A DNA stretch of 64,000 bases, taken from NCBI GenBank assembly GCA_040902765.1, contig JBBDWO010000011.1, positions 1-64,000 of the forward strand. Direction: 5' to 3'. Origin of the DNA: Acidimicrobiia bacterium (GTDB lineage Bacteria > Actinomycetota > Acidimicrobiia > Spongiisociales > UBA11373). Both the position numbers and the translations under genes were made by a program. The notes beneath the pieces were generated by a model. It ran no database searches, had not been told where the DNA came from, and saw only the letters and a list, made by a program, of their open reading frames with translations. This document shows positions 22,569-33,881 of the stretch, one piece after another (the stretch's first letter is position 1; every line of letters starts with the position of its first letter).

Positions 22569-24035
22569 GTGACCACCACCTGGATCCCCGGCGACCCGAT
22601 CCGCACCAGTGAGGACTATCTGGCCAGCCTCCGGGGCCGCAAACTCGCCGTCTGGCTCTTCGGCGAGCAGGTGGACGAGCCGATCGACCACCCGATCATC
22701 AGACCGTCGATCAACGCCCTCGCCGCCACCTACGATCTCGCGGTCGAGAACCCCGACCTGGCGACCGCCGAGTCGCCGCTGACCGGCGAGCGGGTCAACC
22801 GGTTCCTCCACATCACCGCCTCCGCCGACGACGTGGTCGACCAGAACCGCATGCAGCGCCAGCTCGGACGCGCCACCGGGACGTGCTTTCAGCGATGCGT
22901 CGGCATGGATGCCCTCAACTCCCTGTTCTCCCTCACCTACGACGTCGATGCCGATCGGGGCACCGACTATCACCAGCGGTTCGTCATCTGGCTCACCGAG
23001 ATGCAGCGCCTCAACGTGGTCATCGGTGGAGCCATGACCGACGTCAAGGGCGATCGCAGTGTCGGGCCATCGGGTCAGGCCGATCCGGACGCGTACGTGA
23101 GGATCGTCGAACGCCGACCCGACGGAGTGGTCATCCGCGGCGCCAAGGCGCATCAGACCGGTGCGGTGAACTCCCACTGGATGATCGTGATGCCGACGAC
23201 CAGGCTCACCGAGACGGACCGCGACTACGCCATCGTCGGCGCGATCCCGGTGGACGCACCTGGCATCACCTACGTGTATGGACGACAGTCGGGGGACACG
23301 CGGAGCATGGAGGGCAACATCGACGTGGGCAATGCCCGCTTCGCCGGCCAGGAGTCGCTCGTCATGTTCGACGACGTCTTCATCCCGAACGAATTGGTGT
23401 TTCTCGACGGCGAGGTCGAGTTCGCCGCCGAGCTGGTCGACCGGTTCACCGCCTACCACCGTCGCTCCTACGTCTGCAAGTCCGGCGTCGGCGACGTCCT
23501 CATCGGCGCGGCGGCGCTCATCGCCGACTACAACGGCGTCCCCAAGGCGTCCCACATCCGAGACAAGATCGTCGAGATGTCACACCTCAACGAGACCATC
23601 TTCGGGTTGGGCATGGCGGCGAGCCACGAGTCCCACCGTCGCCCGGCGGGGAACTGGGAACCGGATCCCCTGCTGGCGAACTCGTGCAAGCTCGACGTGA
23701 CCCGGTATCCGTATGAGCTGGGCCGTCTGGCGCAGGACCTGGCCGGAGGTGCCGTGGTGACCCTTCCCTCCGAACGCGACTTCGATCATCCCGACATCGG
23801 CCCACTCCTGGACAAGTACTTCCGCGGCCGCCCAGGGGTGCCCACCATGGACCGGGTGCGGATCCTGCGGCTCATCGAAAACATGACGATGGGTCGCAAC
23901 GCGGTCGGGTACCTCACCGAGTCCCTCCACGGAGCGGGTTCGCCGCAAGCGCAGCGAATCGTCATCGAGCGCACCACCGACCTCGAGGAGAAGAAGCGCC
24001 TGGCGGCGCGGCTGGCTGGGATCGACGAAGCCTGA
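22569..24035 (+). CDS. abfD: 4-hydroxybutyryl-CoA dehydratase / vinylacetyl-CoA isomerase
   Basis: A 488-residue flavin and [4Fe-4S] enzyme that converts 4-hydroxybutyryl-CoA to crotonyl-CoA. GTCFQRCVGMDALN supplies the Cys-x3-Cys cluster ligands (C106, C110); GAMTDVKGDRSVGPS, RGAKAHQTGAVNSH and MTMGRNAVGYLTESLHGAGS are family signatures. The His and third Cys ligands are in AYHRRSYVCKSGVGDVL (H297, C303). As I recall the Clostridium enzyme, these are seven residues apart there and six here, a one-residue deletion next to the cluster. The GTG start is chosen because it is leaderless; ATG 22533 in the same frame would place the -10 inside the gene. Confidence 0.88.
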   Translation: MTTTWIPGDPIRTSEDYLASLRGRKLAVWLFGEQVDEPIDHPIIRPSINALAATYDLAVENPDLATAESPLTGERVNRFLHITASADDVVDQNRMQRQLGRATGTCFQRCVGMDALNSLFSLTYDVDADRGTDYHQRFVIWLTEMQRLNVVIGGAMTDVKGDRSVGPSGQADPDAYVRIVERRPDGVVIRGAKAHQTGAVNSHWMIVMPTTRLTETDRDYAIVGAIPVDAPGITYVYGRQSGDTRSMEGNIDVGNARFAGQESLVMFDDVFIPNELVFLDGEVEFAAELVDRFTAYHRRSYVCKSGVGDVLIGAAALIADYNGVPKASHIRDKIVEMSHLNETIFGLGMAASHESHRRPAGNWEPDPLLANSCKLDVTRYPYELGRLAQDLAGGAVVTLPSERDFDHPDIGPLLDKYFRGRPGVPTMDRVRILRLIENMTMGRNAVGYLTESLHGAGSPQAQRIVIERTTDLEEKKRLAARLAGIDEA

Positions 24036-24096
24036 CTGACGGCAGAGGCGCGAAGTCGGGGATACTGGCGCCTGGTGTCGGCGACGGAGGACGATC

Positions 24097-26121
24097 GTGA
24101 CCAGGGAGACCCGCCGTCGGCTCCTCCTGCCCGTCGCCCTCGTCGCCGTCACGCTGGCGGCCGTCGCCTTCCCGGCTCCTCCGGCTGCGGCGGGTGGCGG
24201 ACTCCGGGTCGAGGCATCGACCCTCTGGGTGCTCGATGCCGGCGACACCGCGGTGCGCGTCACGATCGACTTCACCCTCACCAACCTCCAGGAGGACGTG
24301 GTCGAGGACGACGCCGTCACCAGCTTCTTCTTCGAGACGCTCCGGGTGGGCATGCCGCCCGAAGCGGTCGAGATCTCGGCCTCTTCGGGTGACACCGTCC
24401 TCTCCGTACTGCCGGCGGTCACCGAGGACGAGGAGGGCCAGTCGTCGCTCTCCGCGGTCGTCAACCTCCCCGCCCGGCTCGAGTACGGGGAGACTCATAC
24501 GCTCACCGTCGCCTTCGAGCTGCCCGGATCGCCACCCCGGTCGGAGGGCCGGGTCCGGGTCAACCCGGCCTATGCCGCCTTCGATGCCCGCGCCTGGGGC
24601 GACCCGGGCCGCTCATCCGTGGAGGTCAGGGTCGCCGACGGTTACGAGGTGCAGACCTTCGGGGCCGACGTGACACCGGTCTCACTCGGTGGCTACACCG
24701 TTTTCTCGGCTCGTGCGATCGAAGATCCGACCAGCTGGTTCGTCTTCGTATCGGCGCGCAACGACGACGCCCTCGACGTGAGCGTCGCCGCCGTCGACGG
24801 CCTCGCCGTACGCGTCCTGTCGTGGCCGGGCGACGCCGAGTGGGCCACCCAAGTCCGGGACCTGGCCGAGACCGGCCTTCCCTTTCTCCGCGACCTCGTC
24901 GGCCTCGACTACGCGCCGGTGGAGGGGGTGGACATCTACCAGGCCCGCGATCCGTCGCTGCTCGGGTTCGCCGGGTGGTACATCGCCGACCAGGACCGAA
25001 TCGAGATGGGAGAGGTGGTCGACGCTCATGTGATCCTCCACGAGCTGACCCATCTGTGGTTCAACCAGCGGCTCTTCTCGAGCCGGTGGATCAATGAGGG
25101 CATGGCCGAAGTGTTCGCCGCCCATGCCACCGAAGTGCTCGACCTGGAAGCCGATGCCGATCACGGCTCACCGACACAACCGGTGCTCGGCGATCCCTCG
25201 AGGGTGGCTCTCAACGAATGGCTGTTCCCCGAGCTGGCTCCGAGCGAGGACCAGTTCACCCGCAACCGCGAGCTCTTCGGATACAACGCCTCGTTCTGGG
25301 TCGTCGCCGGCATCGCCGCCGATGTCGGCATCGAAGGCCTCCAGCGGGTCATCGACGCCACCAGCGAAAGGGTGACTGCCTACCAGGTACCCGACCGCGA
25401 ACCCGAGGCCGCCGACGAGCCGCGGGTCGACTGGAGGCGCTTCCTGGACCTCCTCGAGGAGCACGCCGGCGCGACGAACATCCGGGACCTCTTCCGCGAC
25501 TACGTCGTCACCGTCGAGGAGCGGCCGCTTCTCGACGAGCGAGACCGAACGCGCGCCGCTTATGAACCCCTCCGCTCCGGGCACATGGCGCCGCCGTGGG
25601 CCGTGCGCCGCCTGCTCGACGCCTGGGACTTCACCGAGGCCCGCAAGGCGATCGCAGCCGCGACCGACATCCTCGCCATCGCCGGCGACATCGTCGCCAC
25701 CCTGAGCGGGACCGGACTCGACCTCCCCCGCTCCCTGGTGACCAGCTATGAGTCGGCCGCCACCCTTGCCGACCTCGACGCCGCTGCCCTGATCGCCGAT
25801 CGACACCTCGAGGCGGCGCTCGTCCTGGCAGCCGCGCAGGAGGCGTTCGACGCACCGCGCGACCCACTGGTCCGTCTCGGCCTGTTCGGCAGCGACGCCG
25901 CGGGATACCTGGATGCGGCCAGGGCTGCCTTCGCCGCCGAGGATCCCCCGACCGCCATCCGCGAGGCCGAGGTGGTGCTGGAGCTGTTCGCCGGTGCTCG
26001 GGACGCGGGCCGTCTCCGTGCCTTCTGGGCCGGCGGCGTGGCGCTCTTCGGACTCGGGATCGCCATCACCTGGGTCGTGGTCCGGTGGCGTCGCCGTCGG
26101 AGGGCGACACGCGCCGGATAG
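24097..26121 (+). CDS. Secreted, membrane-anchored gluzincin peptidase
   Basis: A 674-residue exported protein. An N-terminal signal peptide (about 1-32, ending A-A-A) precedes a beta-rich domain; HELTHLWFNQRLFSSRWINEG holds HExxH at 315-319 and the third ligand Glu in NEG at 334. The x14 gap is shorter than the x18 of classical M1 aminopeptidases, so this is a peptidase-MA-type relative. Helical repeats follow, then a C-terminal membrane helix (about 640-662) and an Arg-rich cytoplasmic tail. The GTG start has GGAGG six bases upstream. Substrate unknown. Confidence 0.8.
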   Translation: MTRETRRRLLLPVALVAVTLAAVAFPAPPAAAGGGLRVEASTLWVLDAGDTAVRVTIDFTLTNLQEDVVEDDAVTSFFFETLRVGMPPEAVEISASSGDTVLSVLPAVTEDEEGQSSLSAVVNLPARLEYGETHTLTVAFELPGSPPRSEGRVRVNPAYAAFDARAWGDPGRSSVEVRVADGYEVQTFGADVTPVSLGGYTVFSARAIEDPTSWFVFVSARNDDALDVSVAAVDGLAVRVLSWPGDAEWATQVRDLAETGLPFLRDLVGLDYAPVEGVDIYQARDPSLLGFAGWYIADQDRIEMGEVVDAHVILHELTHLWFNQRLFSSRWINEGMAEVFAAHATEVLDLEADADHGSPTQPVLGDPSRVALNEWLFPELAPSEDQFTRNRELFGYNASFWVVAGIAADVGIEGLQRVIDATSERVTAYQVPDREPEAADEPRVDWRRFLDLLEEHAGATNIRDLFRDYVVTVEERPLLDERDRTRAAYEPLRSGHMAPPWAVRRLLDAWDFTEARKAIAAATDILAIAGDIVATLSGTGLDLPRSLVTSYESAATLADLDAAALIADRHLEAALVLAAAQEAFDAPRDPLVRLGLFGSDAAGYLDAARAAFAAEDPPTAIREAEVVLELFAGARDAGRLRAFWAGGVALFGLGIAITWVVVRWRRRRRATRAG

Positions 26122-26135
26122 CCCTCTCGGCCTGG

Positions 26136-26280
26136 TATCATGGCCGCTACCGCAGTCGGCAACGAGGCGTGCACACGCGCACCCGGCCGCGGCTCTCATC
26201 CGGGAGGCCTCGCCCGGTCCCTCGATTTCTCGTCCCTGTTCGTGGCGATCGCTCGAGCGACCAACACGACAGGAGTACCC
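26136..26280 (+). promoter_or_regulatory. Promoter and long 5' leader of the DEAD-box gene
   Basis: TGGTATCAT contains an extended -10 (TATCAT at 26136-26141), giving a leader of about 130 bases before the ATG. Long leaders are usual for cold-induced RNA helicases. No known RNA motif was recognised. Confidence 0.45.
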
Positions 26281-27534
26281 ATGACCACCTTCGCCGACCT
26301 TGGCGTGCCCGATGAACTAGTGGCGTCCCTCGCCACCAAAGGCATCACGACGCCGTTTCCCATCCAGACCGCGTCCATTCCCGACGGCCTCGCCGGCCGT
26401 GACGTGTGCGGCCGCGCCGTCACCGGTTCGGGCAAGACACTCGCCTTCGCCCTCCCCCTGATCACCCTGGTCGACCGGGCCGCTCCCAAGCGGCCCCGTG
26501 CCCTGGTGCTCTCACCGACGCGAGAGCTCGCCGAGCAGATCAAGGACGAGATCGCACCGCTCGCCTCGGCCATGGGGCGCTCCGTGGCGACCGTCTACGG
26601 CGGGGTCTCCTACGAGCCGCAGCGCCGCGTGCTGAACCGGGGCGTCGACATCGTCGTGGCCTGCCCCGGGCGACTCGCCGACCTGATCAGGCAGCACTCC
26701 GTGGACCTGTCCGACGTCGACCTGGTCGTCGTCGACGAGGCCGACCGCATGGCGGACATGGGATTCCTTCCCGAGGTGCGACGGCTGCTCGACATGACCG
26801 CCTCCAAGCGCCAGACCTGGCTGTTCTCGGCGACGCTAGACGGCGCCGTCGCCACCCTCACCCGGGACTATCAGACCTCACCCGTCCGCCACGACGTGGA
26901 GACGCCCGAGGGTGCCCGAACCGACGGGCGACACGTGTTCTGGGGGGTGCGCCACGAGGACCGCGTCTCCCACACCGCTGCCGCGATCGCGGCCACCGGA
27001 TCCAGCATCGTCTTCTGTCGAACCCGCCACGGAGCCGACAGGCTCGCCAAGCAGCTGACCCGCGAGGGCATCCACGCCGAGGCCATCCATGGCGGTCGCA
27101 GCCAACGCCAACGGCAGCGTGCCCTCGATGGCTTCGCCGCCGGCCGAACCCAGGCTCTGATCGCCACCGACGTGGCGGCACGAGGCATCCACGTGGACGG
27201 GGTCGCCGCGGTGATCCACTTCGATCCCACCCCGGACGCAAAGACGTACCTGCACCGCTCGGGCCGTACGGCCCGCGCCGGCGCCGACGGGGTGATCGTC
27301 TCGATGGTCAGCCCCGATCAGCGCCGTCAGGTGGGGACCATCCAGCGCAGCGTGGGCCTCAGCGCTCGGGTCGACGAGCCATCGGTCCACGCTCTGGCCA
27401 GCGGGGGCGAGAGGGTCGATGGGATAAGCCGCGAGCTTCCGGCCGCCAAGCCGCAGCAGCAGCGACGCCCCCAGAGTCGCAAGAACCAGCGCTACCAGCC
27501 GAGAAACCGCAAGGCGACGCAGCGCCGTCGGTGA
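26281..27534 (+). CDS. DEAD-box ATP-dependent RNA helicase
   Basis: A 417-residue RhlE/CsdA-like helicase. Q motif (FPIQTASIP), motif I AVTGSGKT, PTRELAEQ, motif II VVDEADRMADMGF, motif III SAT, and motif VI HRSGRTARAG are all present. A basic, Gln/Arg-rich tail of about 40 residues (KPQQQRRPQSRKNQRYQP) probably binds RNA. AGGAG stands seven bases before the ATG. The frame is open to 26140 but that region reads as leader. Confidence 0.94.
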   Translation: MTTFADLGVPDELVASLATKGITTPFPIQTASIPDGLAGRDVCGRAVTGSGKTLAFALPLITLVDRAAPKRPRALVLSPTRELAEQIKDEIAPLASAMGRSVATVYGGVSYEPQRRVLNRGVDIVVACPGRLADLIRQHSVDLSDVDLVVVDEADRMADMGFLPEVRRLLDMTASKRQTWLFSATLDGAVATLTRDYQTSPVRHDVETPEGARTDGRHVFWGVRHEDRVSHTAAAIAATGSSIVFCRTRHGADRLAKQLTREGIHAEAIHGGRSQRQRQRALDGFAAGRTQALIATDVAARGIHVDGVAAVIHFDPTPDAKTYLHRSGRTARAGADGVIVSMVSPDQRRQVGTIQRSVGLSARVDEPSVHALASGGERVDGISRELPAAKPQQQRRPQSRKNQRYQPRNRKATQRRR

Positions 27535-27617
27535 GGGATGTCGGGTCCGGCTTTCGCGACGCCCCTGCAGCGGGGTCCCGTTACTATCGCCCATAGTCGA
27601 GGGGCGGGAAGCCAAGC

Positions 27618-28346
27618 TTGAAGCGGGCAACCTACGAGGGTAAGGCGAAGCGGGTCGTGTCGCAGCCTGACGGGATCGCGCACATCTACTACAAGGACGA
27701 CGCCACCGCCTTCAACGGCGCCCGGCACGAGGAGTTTGAGGGCAAGGGCACCCTCAACAGCCAGATCACCGAACGCCTCTTCGAGTACCTGGCCGGCCGC
27801 GGCATCCCCACCCACCACCTGGGCCGGGTCGACGAACGCACCCTCGCCGCCAGGTGGGTCGACATCATCCTGATCGAGGCCGTAGTCCGGTACAAGGTCG
27901 CCGGGAGCCTCGGCAAGCGCACCGGGCTCGACCACCTCGCGGTGTGCGATCCCCCGATCATCGAGATGTACTACAAGCGCGACGACCTCGGCGACCCGCT
28001 CATCAACGACGACCACGTTCGGCTGCTCGGCCTAGCGACGCCGGACGAGGTCGAGTGGATCCGCTCTACGGCGCGAGGCGCCGCCGATGCCCTCCGAGAC
28101 CTCTTCTTCAAGTCGGGGATCGACCTGGTGGACTTGAAGTTCGAGTTCGGGCGGACCGCCGACGGCGAACTGGTCCTCGCCGACGAGGTCTCCCCCGACA
28201 CCTGCAGGTTCCGGGACCTCGCCACCGGCGAGATCCTCGACAAGGACCTCTTCCGTTTCGACGAAGGCGACCTCCTCGCCGGCTACCGAAAGCTCCTCGC
28301 CCACCTCGATCGGGCCCTCGCCGACGGTGCCGATGTTCAGAGTTGA
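27618..28346 (+). CDS. purC: SAICAR synthetase
   Basis: A 242-residue phosphoribosylaminoimidazole-succinocarboxamide synthase, joining CAIR and aspartate. YEGKAKRVV at the N-terminus, then NSQITERLFEYL, VRYKVAGSLGKR, and LADEVSPDTCRFRD are family motifs. The start is TTG 27618, the only start-like codon next to KRATYEGKAK. Upstream TACTAT or CATAGT (27580-27597) could be the -10. It is the first gene of the purine cluster. The end overlaps purS by 14 bases. Confidence 0.95.
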   Translation: MKRATYEGKAKRVVSQPDGIAHIYYKDDATAFNGARHEEFEGKGTLNSQITERLFEYLAGRGIPTHHLGRVDERTLAARWVDIILIEAVVRYKVAGSLGKRTGLDHLAVCDPPIIEMYYKRDDLGDPLINDDHVRLLGLATPDEVEWIRSTARGAADALRDLFFKSGIDLVDLKFEFGRTADGELVLADEVSPDTCRFRDLATGEILDKDLFRFDEGDLLAGYRKLLAHLDRALADGADVQS

Positions 28347-28584
28347 GCTGGCGGTCCGCCCCCGCCCGGGAGTCAAGGACCCGCAGGCGGAGGCCGTTCA
28401 GGAGAGCCTCACCCGACTCGGCCATGTCGGCGTGAGCGTCGCTGCCGTCGGACGGCTCCTCTCCCTCACGATCGAGTGCGACACCGCAGAGGAGGCCGAG
28501 CGGATCACCGCCGACCTCTGCGACCAGCTCCTCGTCAACCCCAGCCTCGAGACCTACTCCGTGTCGGTCGGGGAGGTGGTGTGA
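28333..28584 (+). CDS. purS: Phosphoribosylformylglycinamidine synthase, PurS subunit
   Basis: An 83-residue PurS, the small dimeric partner that bridges PurQ and PurL in the three-part FGAM synthase. FRVELAVRPRPGVKDPQAEAVQESL is typical. ATG 28333 is preferred over GTG 28327. Its stop overlaps the purQ GTG (GTGA). Confidence 0.93.
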   Translation: MFRVELAVRPRPGVKDPQAEAVQESLTRLGHVGVSVAAVGRLLSLTIECDTAEEAERITADLCDQLLVNPSLETYSVSVGEVV

Positions 28585-29329
28585 GCGACCCGAGGGCCGC
28601 CGTCATCGTCTTCCCCGGTTCCAATGGGGACCGGGATCTCCTCGAGGCACTCGGCACAGCCGGGTTCGACCCTTTCCTGCATTCGTCCCACCGGCCGCTC
28701 CCCGACGACATCGCACTCGCCGGCCTCCCCGGCGGATTCTCGTTCGGTGACTATTGGCGGGCGGGGATGCTCGCCAGCCAGGAGCCCGCGGTCCGCAGCC
28801 TCGCCGGGCTGGTCGACGCCGGCGGCCTGGTCATCGGGGTCTGCAACGGGTTCCAGATCCTCGTCGAGGCGGGACTGCTCCCCGGTGCCCTCTCGTACAA
28901 CGACCCGGCCGGGTTTCGGCACCGCTGGGTGAGGGTGCGCTACGCCCTCGAGACCGACAGCCCCTGGTTCCGGGACCTGGCGCAGGGAGCAACGCTCCGC
29001 CTCCCCATCGCCCACGGCGAGGGCTCGTACTTCCATCCCGGGGGATTCGATGCGGTGAGATCTCAGGCTCCGCTGCTGTATGAGGAGAACCCCAACGGCT
29101 CGGTCGGAGACGTGGCGGCGCTGCTGGACGAGACCGGGAGGGTGCTGGGGATCATGCCGCATCCCGAGCGCGCCTCGGATCCCGACCTGGGGAGCGAGGA
29201 TGGTTCGATGCTCTTCTCGGGGGCACGGTCTTGGGTCGACGGCCACTCGAAGCCCCTCGACGGTCCACCCTCGACGATCCACGACCCGAACGATCTGAGG
29301 GTCACTCCGAGCATCATGGGAGGATCGCC

Positions 29330-29333
<4 letters not shown>
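28581..29333 (+). CDS. purQ: Phosphoribosylformylglycinamidine synthase, glutaminase subunit
   Basis: A 250-residue class I amidotransferase that feeds ammonia to PurL. VIVFPGSNGDRDL, the nucleophile GVCNGFQIL (Cys about residue 89) and the His/Glu dyad MPHPERAS are present. A tail of about 30 residues after the catalytic dyad (KPLDGPPSTIHDPNDL) is longer than in many PurQ proteins. GTG start overlaps purS; GGGGAGG lies upstream. Confidence 0.95.
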
Positions 29334-31494
<2,161 letters not shown>

Positions 31495-31498
<4 letters not shown>

Positions 31499-32865
31499 TC
31501 GCTGTCCCGCTCGACAAGCTCCGCGAGAACTGCGGGGTGGTCGCCGTCTACAGCGTGGACGGCGCGGCCCCTCTGGTGCACCGGGCGCTGTTCGAACTCC
31601 AGCACCGCGGTCAGGAGGCCGCCGGGATCGTCTCGGCAGGGCACGACGGAGCGCTCCACGTCGAGAAGGGCCTGGGCCTCATCGCCGAGGGCCTCCCCTA
31701 TCACCAGATCGAGAACATGGAGGGCACCCGGGCGGTAGGTCACTGCCGCTACTCCACCGTCGGACTCGAGCAGAACGTGCAGCCCTTCGTCGCCAACACG
31801 CCGTACGGACGCCTTGCCCTCGCCCACAACGGCAACATCAAGAACGCCGACCAGCTGCGGGGGGAACTGGAGTCCGAGGGTTCGCTGGTCACCACCTCGC
31901 TCGACACCGAGCTTCTCGTCCATCTCATCGCCCGTTCCCACGCCCCCGACTTTGCCTCGGCCCTCCAGTACATGGCGACGCGGGCAATCGGGGCCTACTC
32001 GCTCGCCATGGTCTGCGACGGGACCATCTACGCGCTGCGGGATCCAAATGGGCTGCGCCCTCTCGTCCTCGGCGAGATGAAGGGAGGCTGGGTGATCGCC
32101 TCGGAGACCTGCGCCCTCGACGCCATCCACGCCGAGTACGTCAAGGAGATCGGCGCCGGCGAGCTCGTCACCATCGGCCCCGAAGGCGCCACCACCGTGC
32201 AACTCCTCGAGCCCGCCGCGCCGAGCCCATGCATCTTCGAGCTCGTCTACTTCTCCCGTCCCAACTCGACCGTCTTCGGCCAGTCGGTCAACAGCGCCCG
32301 GATCCGGATGGGCATGGAACTGGCCGTCGCCGATGAGGCGGCGGGGACGCCCCCGCCCGACGTCGTGATCCCGGTGCCCGACTCCGGAGTCCCTGCGGCG
32401 ATCGGCTACTCGCGGCGCAGCGGTGTCCTCTACGAAAAAGCGATCCTGCGCAGCCACTACGTCGGGCGCACCTTCATCCTCCCCGACCAGGACTCCCGCA
32501 CCTCCCAGATCGAGCTGAAGCTCTCGGTGATCCGCGACGCGGTCAGGGGAATGCGGGTGGCACTGGTCGACGACTCGATCGTCCGCGGCAACACCTCGCG
32601 CCAGATCGTCCGGATGATCCGGGAAGCCGGCGCCACCGAGGTGCTGATGCGGGTCGCCAGCCCGCCCTTCGCATGGCCCTGCTACCTGGGGATCGACACC
32701 CCCGACCGCGACGAACTCGTGATCAACCGGGCCGGGTCGGTGGAACGGGTCGCCGAGATGATCGGAGTCGACGACCTGCGCTACCTCTCGGTCGAGGGGC
32801 TGCGGCGCGCCACCGGCGGAAGCGACTTCTGCATGGGGTGCATGACCGGGGAGTACCCGGTGTGA
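31495..32865 (+). CDS. purF: Amidophosphoribosyltransferase
   Basis: A 456-residue enzyme for the first committed step of purine synthesis (PRPP to phosphoribosylamine). The N-terminal nucleophile follows a 12-residue propeptide (KLRENCGVVAVYS, Cys13). The PRPP loop VALVDDSIVRGNTSRQIV is near residue 355. The C-terminal SDFCMGCMTGEYP pair resembles the iron-sulfur ligands of the Bacillus-type enzyme. GTG start overlaps the purL stop and follows a GGAGGAGAGGA run. Confidence 0.97.
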
Positions 32866-33881
32866 CCGGGCCGCTCTCCTACGAGGCCGCCGGCGTCGAT
32901 GTACCTGCGGCCGGGCGGTTCGTGGAGATGATCGGTCCGATCGTCCGCTCCACCCACGGCGACGCGGTGATCACCCACCCCTCGCATTTCGCCGGGCTGA
33001 TTCGTCCCGACTTCCCGGGCATGGAAGACCCGCTGATCGCAGCCACCTGCGACGGCGTGGGCACCAAGGTCCTCCTCGCCTCCTCGTCGGCCCACTATGA
33101 GGGCCTGGGCCGTGACCTCGTCGCGATGAACGTCAACGACCTCCTCCCTCTGGGGGCGCGCCCGCTGCTCTTCCTCGACTACCTCGCCGTCGGAAAGCTC
33201 AGGCCAGAACGCCTCGAGGCGGTCGTGCGCGGAATGGCCGCCGCCTGTCGGGAGGCGCACTGCGCCCTGCTCGGTGGCGAGACCGCCGAGATGCCCGATG
33301 TGTACTCGGGTGATGACATCGAGATGGCGGGCTTCGCTGCCGGCCTGATCGACGCGGCGCGTCTTCCCGACCCGGCCACCATCGGACCCGGGGATGCGGT
33401 ACTCGGCCTCCCATCCACCGGGCTCCACGCCAACGGCTTTTCCCTCGCCCGCAAGGCGCTCTTGGAGCGCGGGAGCTTCGACCTCGAGGCGCCCCTCCCC
33501 GGCCTGGACGGCACCCTCGGCGACACTCTCCGAATACCGACAGCCATCTACGTCGATCAGGTGCTGGCGCTCGCCGACGACGTGGGTTTCAAGGCCGCCG
33601 CTCACATCACCGGTGGCGGCCTTCTGGGAAGGACGGCCGCCATGCTCCCCGACGGCGTCGGGATGCGCATCGATCCCGACTCGTATGCCCGGCCCCGGAT
33701 TTTCGCCCTCATCGCGGCGGCGGGAGACATCGAACCGGGCGAGATGGCCACCACGTTCAACATGGGCCTCGGATTCGTGGCGATCGTCGACCCCGATCGA
33801 GCTGCGCAGGCCCGGGGATGGCTGCACGTCGGTGAGGTGGTCGAAGGCGGAGGGGTCGACCTTGGCTACGCCTCCCGATAG
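32862..33881 (+). CDS. purM: AIR synthetase (phosphoribosylformylglycinamidine cyclo-ligase)
   Basis: A 339-residue PurM that closes the imidazole ring of AIR. LIAATCDGVGTKVLLA, MNVNDLLPLGARPLLFLDY, LLGGETAEMPDVY and HITGGGLLGR are family motifs. GTG start at 32862 overlaps the purF stop. The last 20 bases contain the ribosome site and TTG start of the next gene. Confidence 0.96.
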   Translation: MTGPLSYEAAGVDVPAAGRFVEMIGPIVRSTHGDAVITHPSHFAGLIRPDFPGMEDPLIAATCDGVGTKVLLASSSAHYEGLGRDLVAMNVNDLLPLGARPLLFLDYLAVGKLRPERLEAVVRGMAAACREAHCALLGGETAEMPDVYSGDDIEMAGFAAGLIDAARLPDPATIGPGDAVLGLPSTGLHANGFSLARKALLERGSFDLEAPLPGLDGTLGDTLRIPTAIYVDQVLALADDVGFKAAAHITGGGLLGRTAAMLPDGVGMRIDPDSYARPRIFALIAAAGDIEPGEMATTFNMGLGFVAIVDPDRAAQARGWLHVGEVVEGGGVDLGYASR

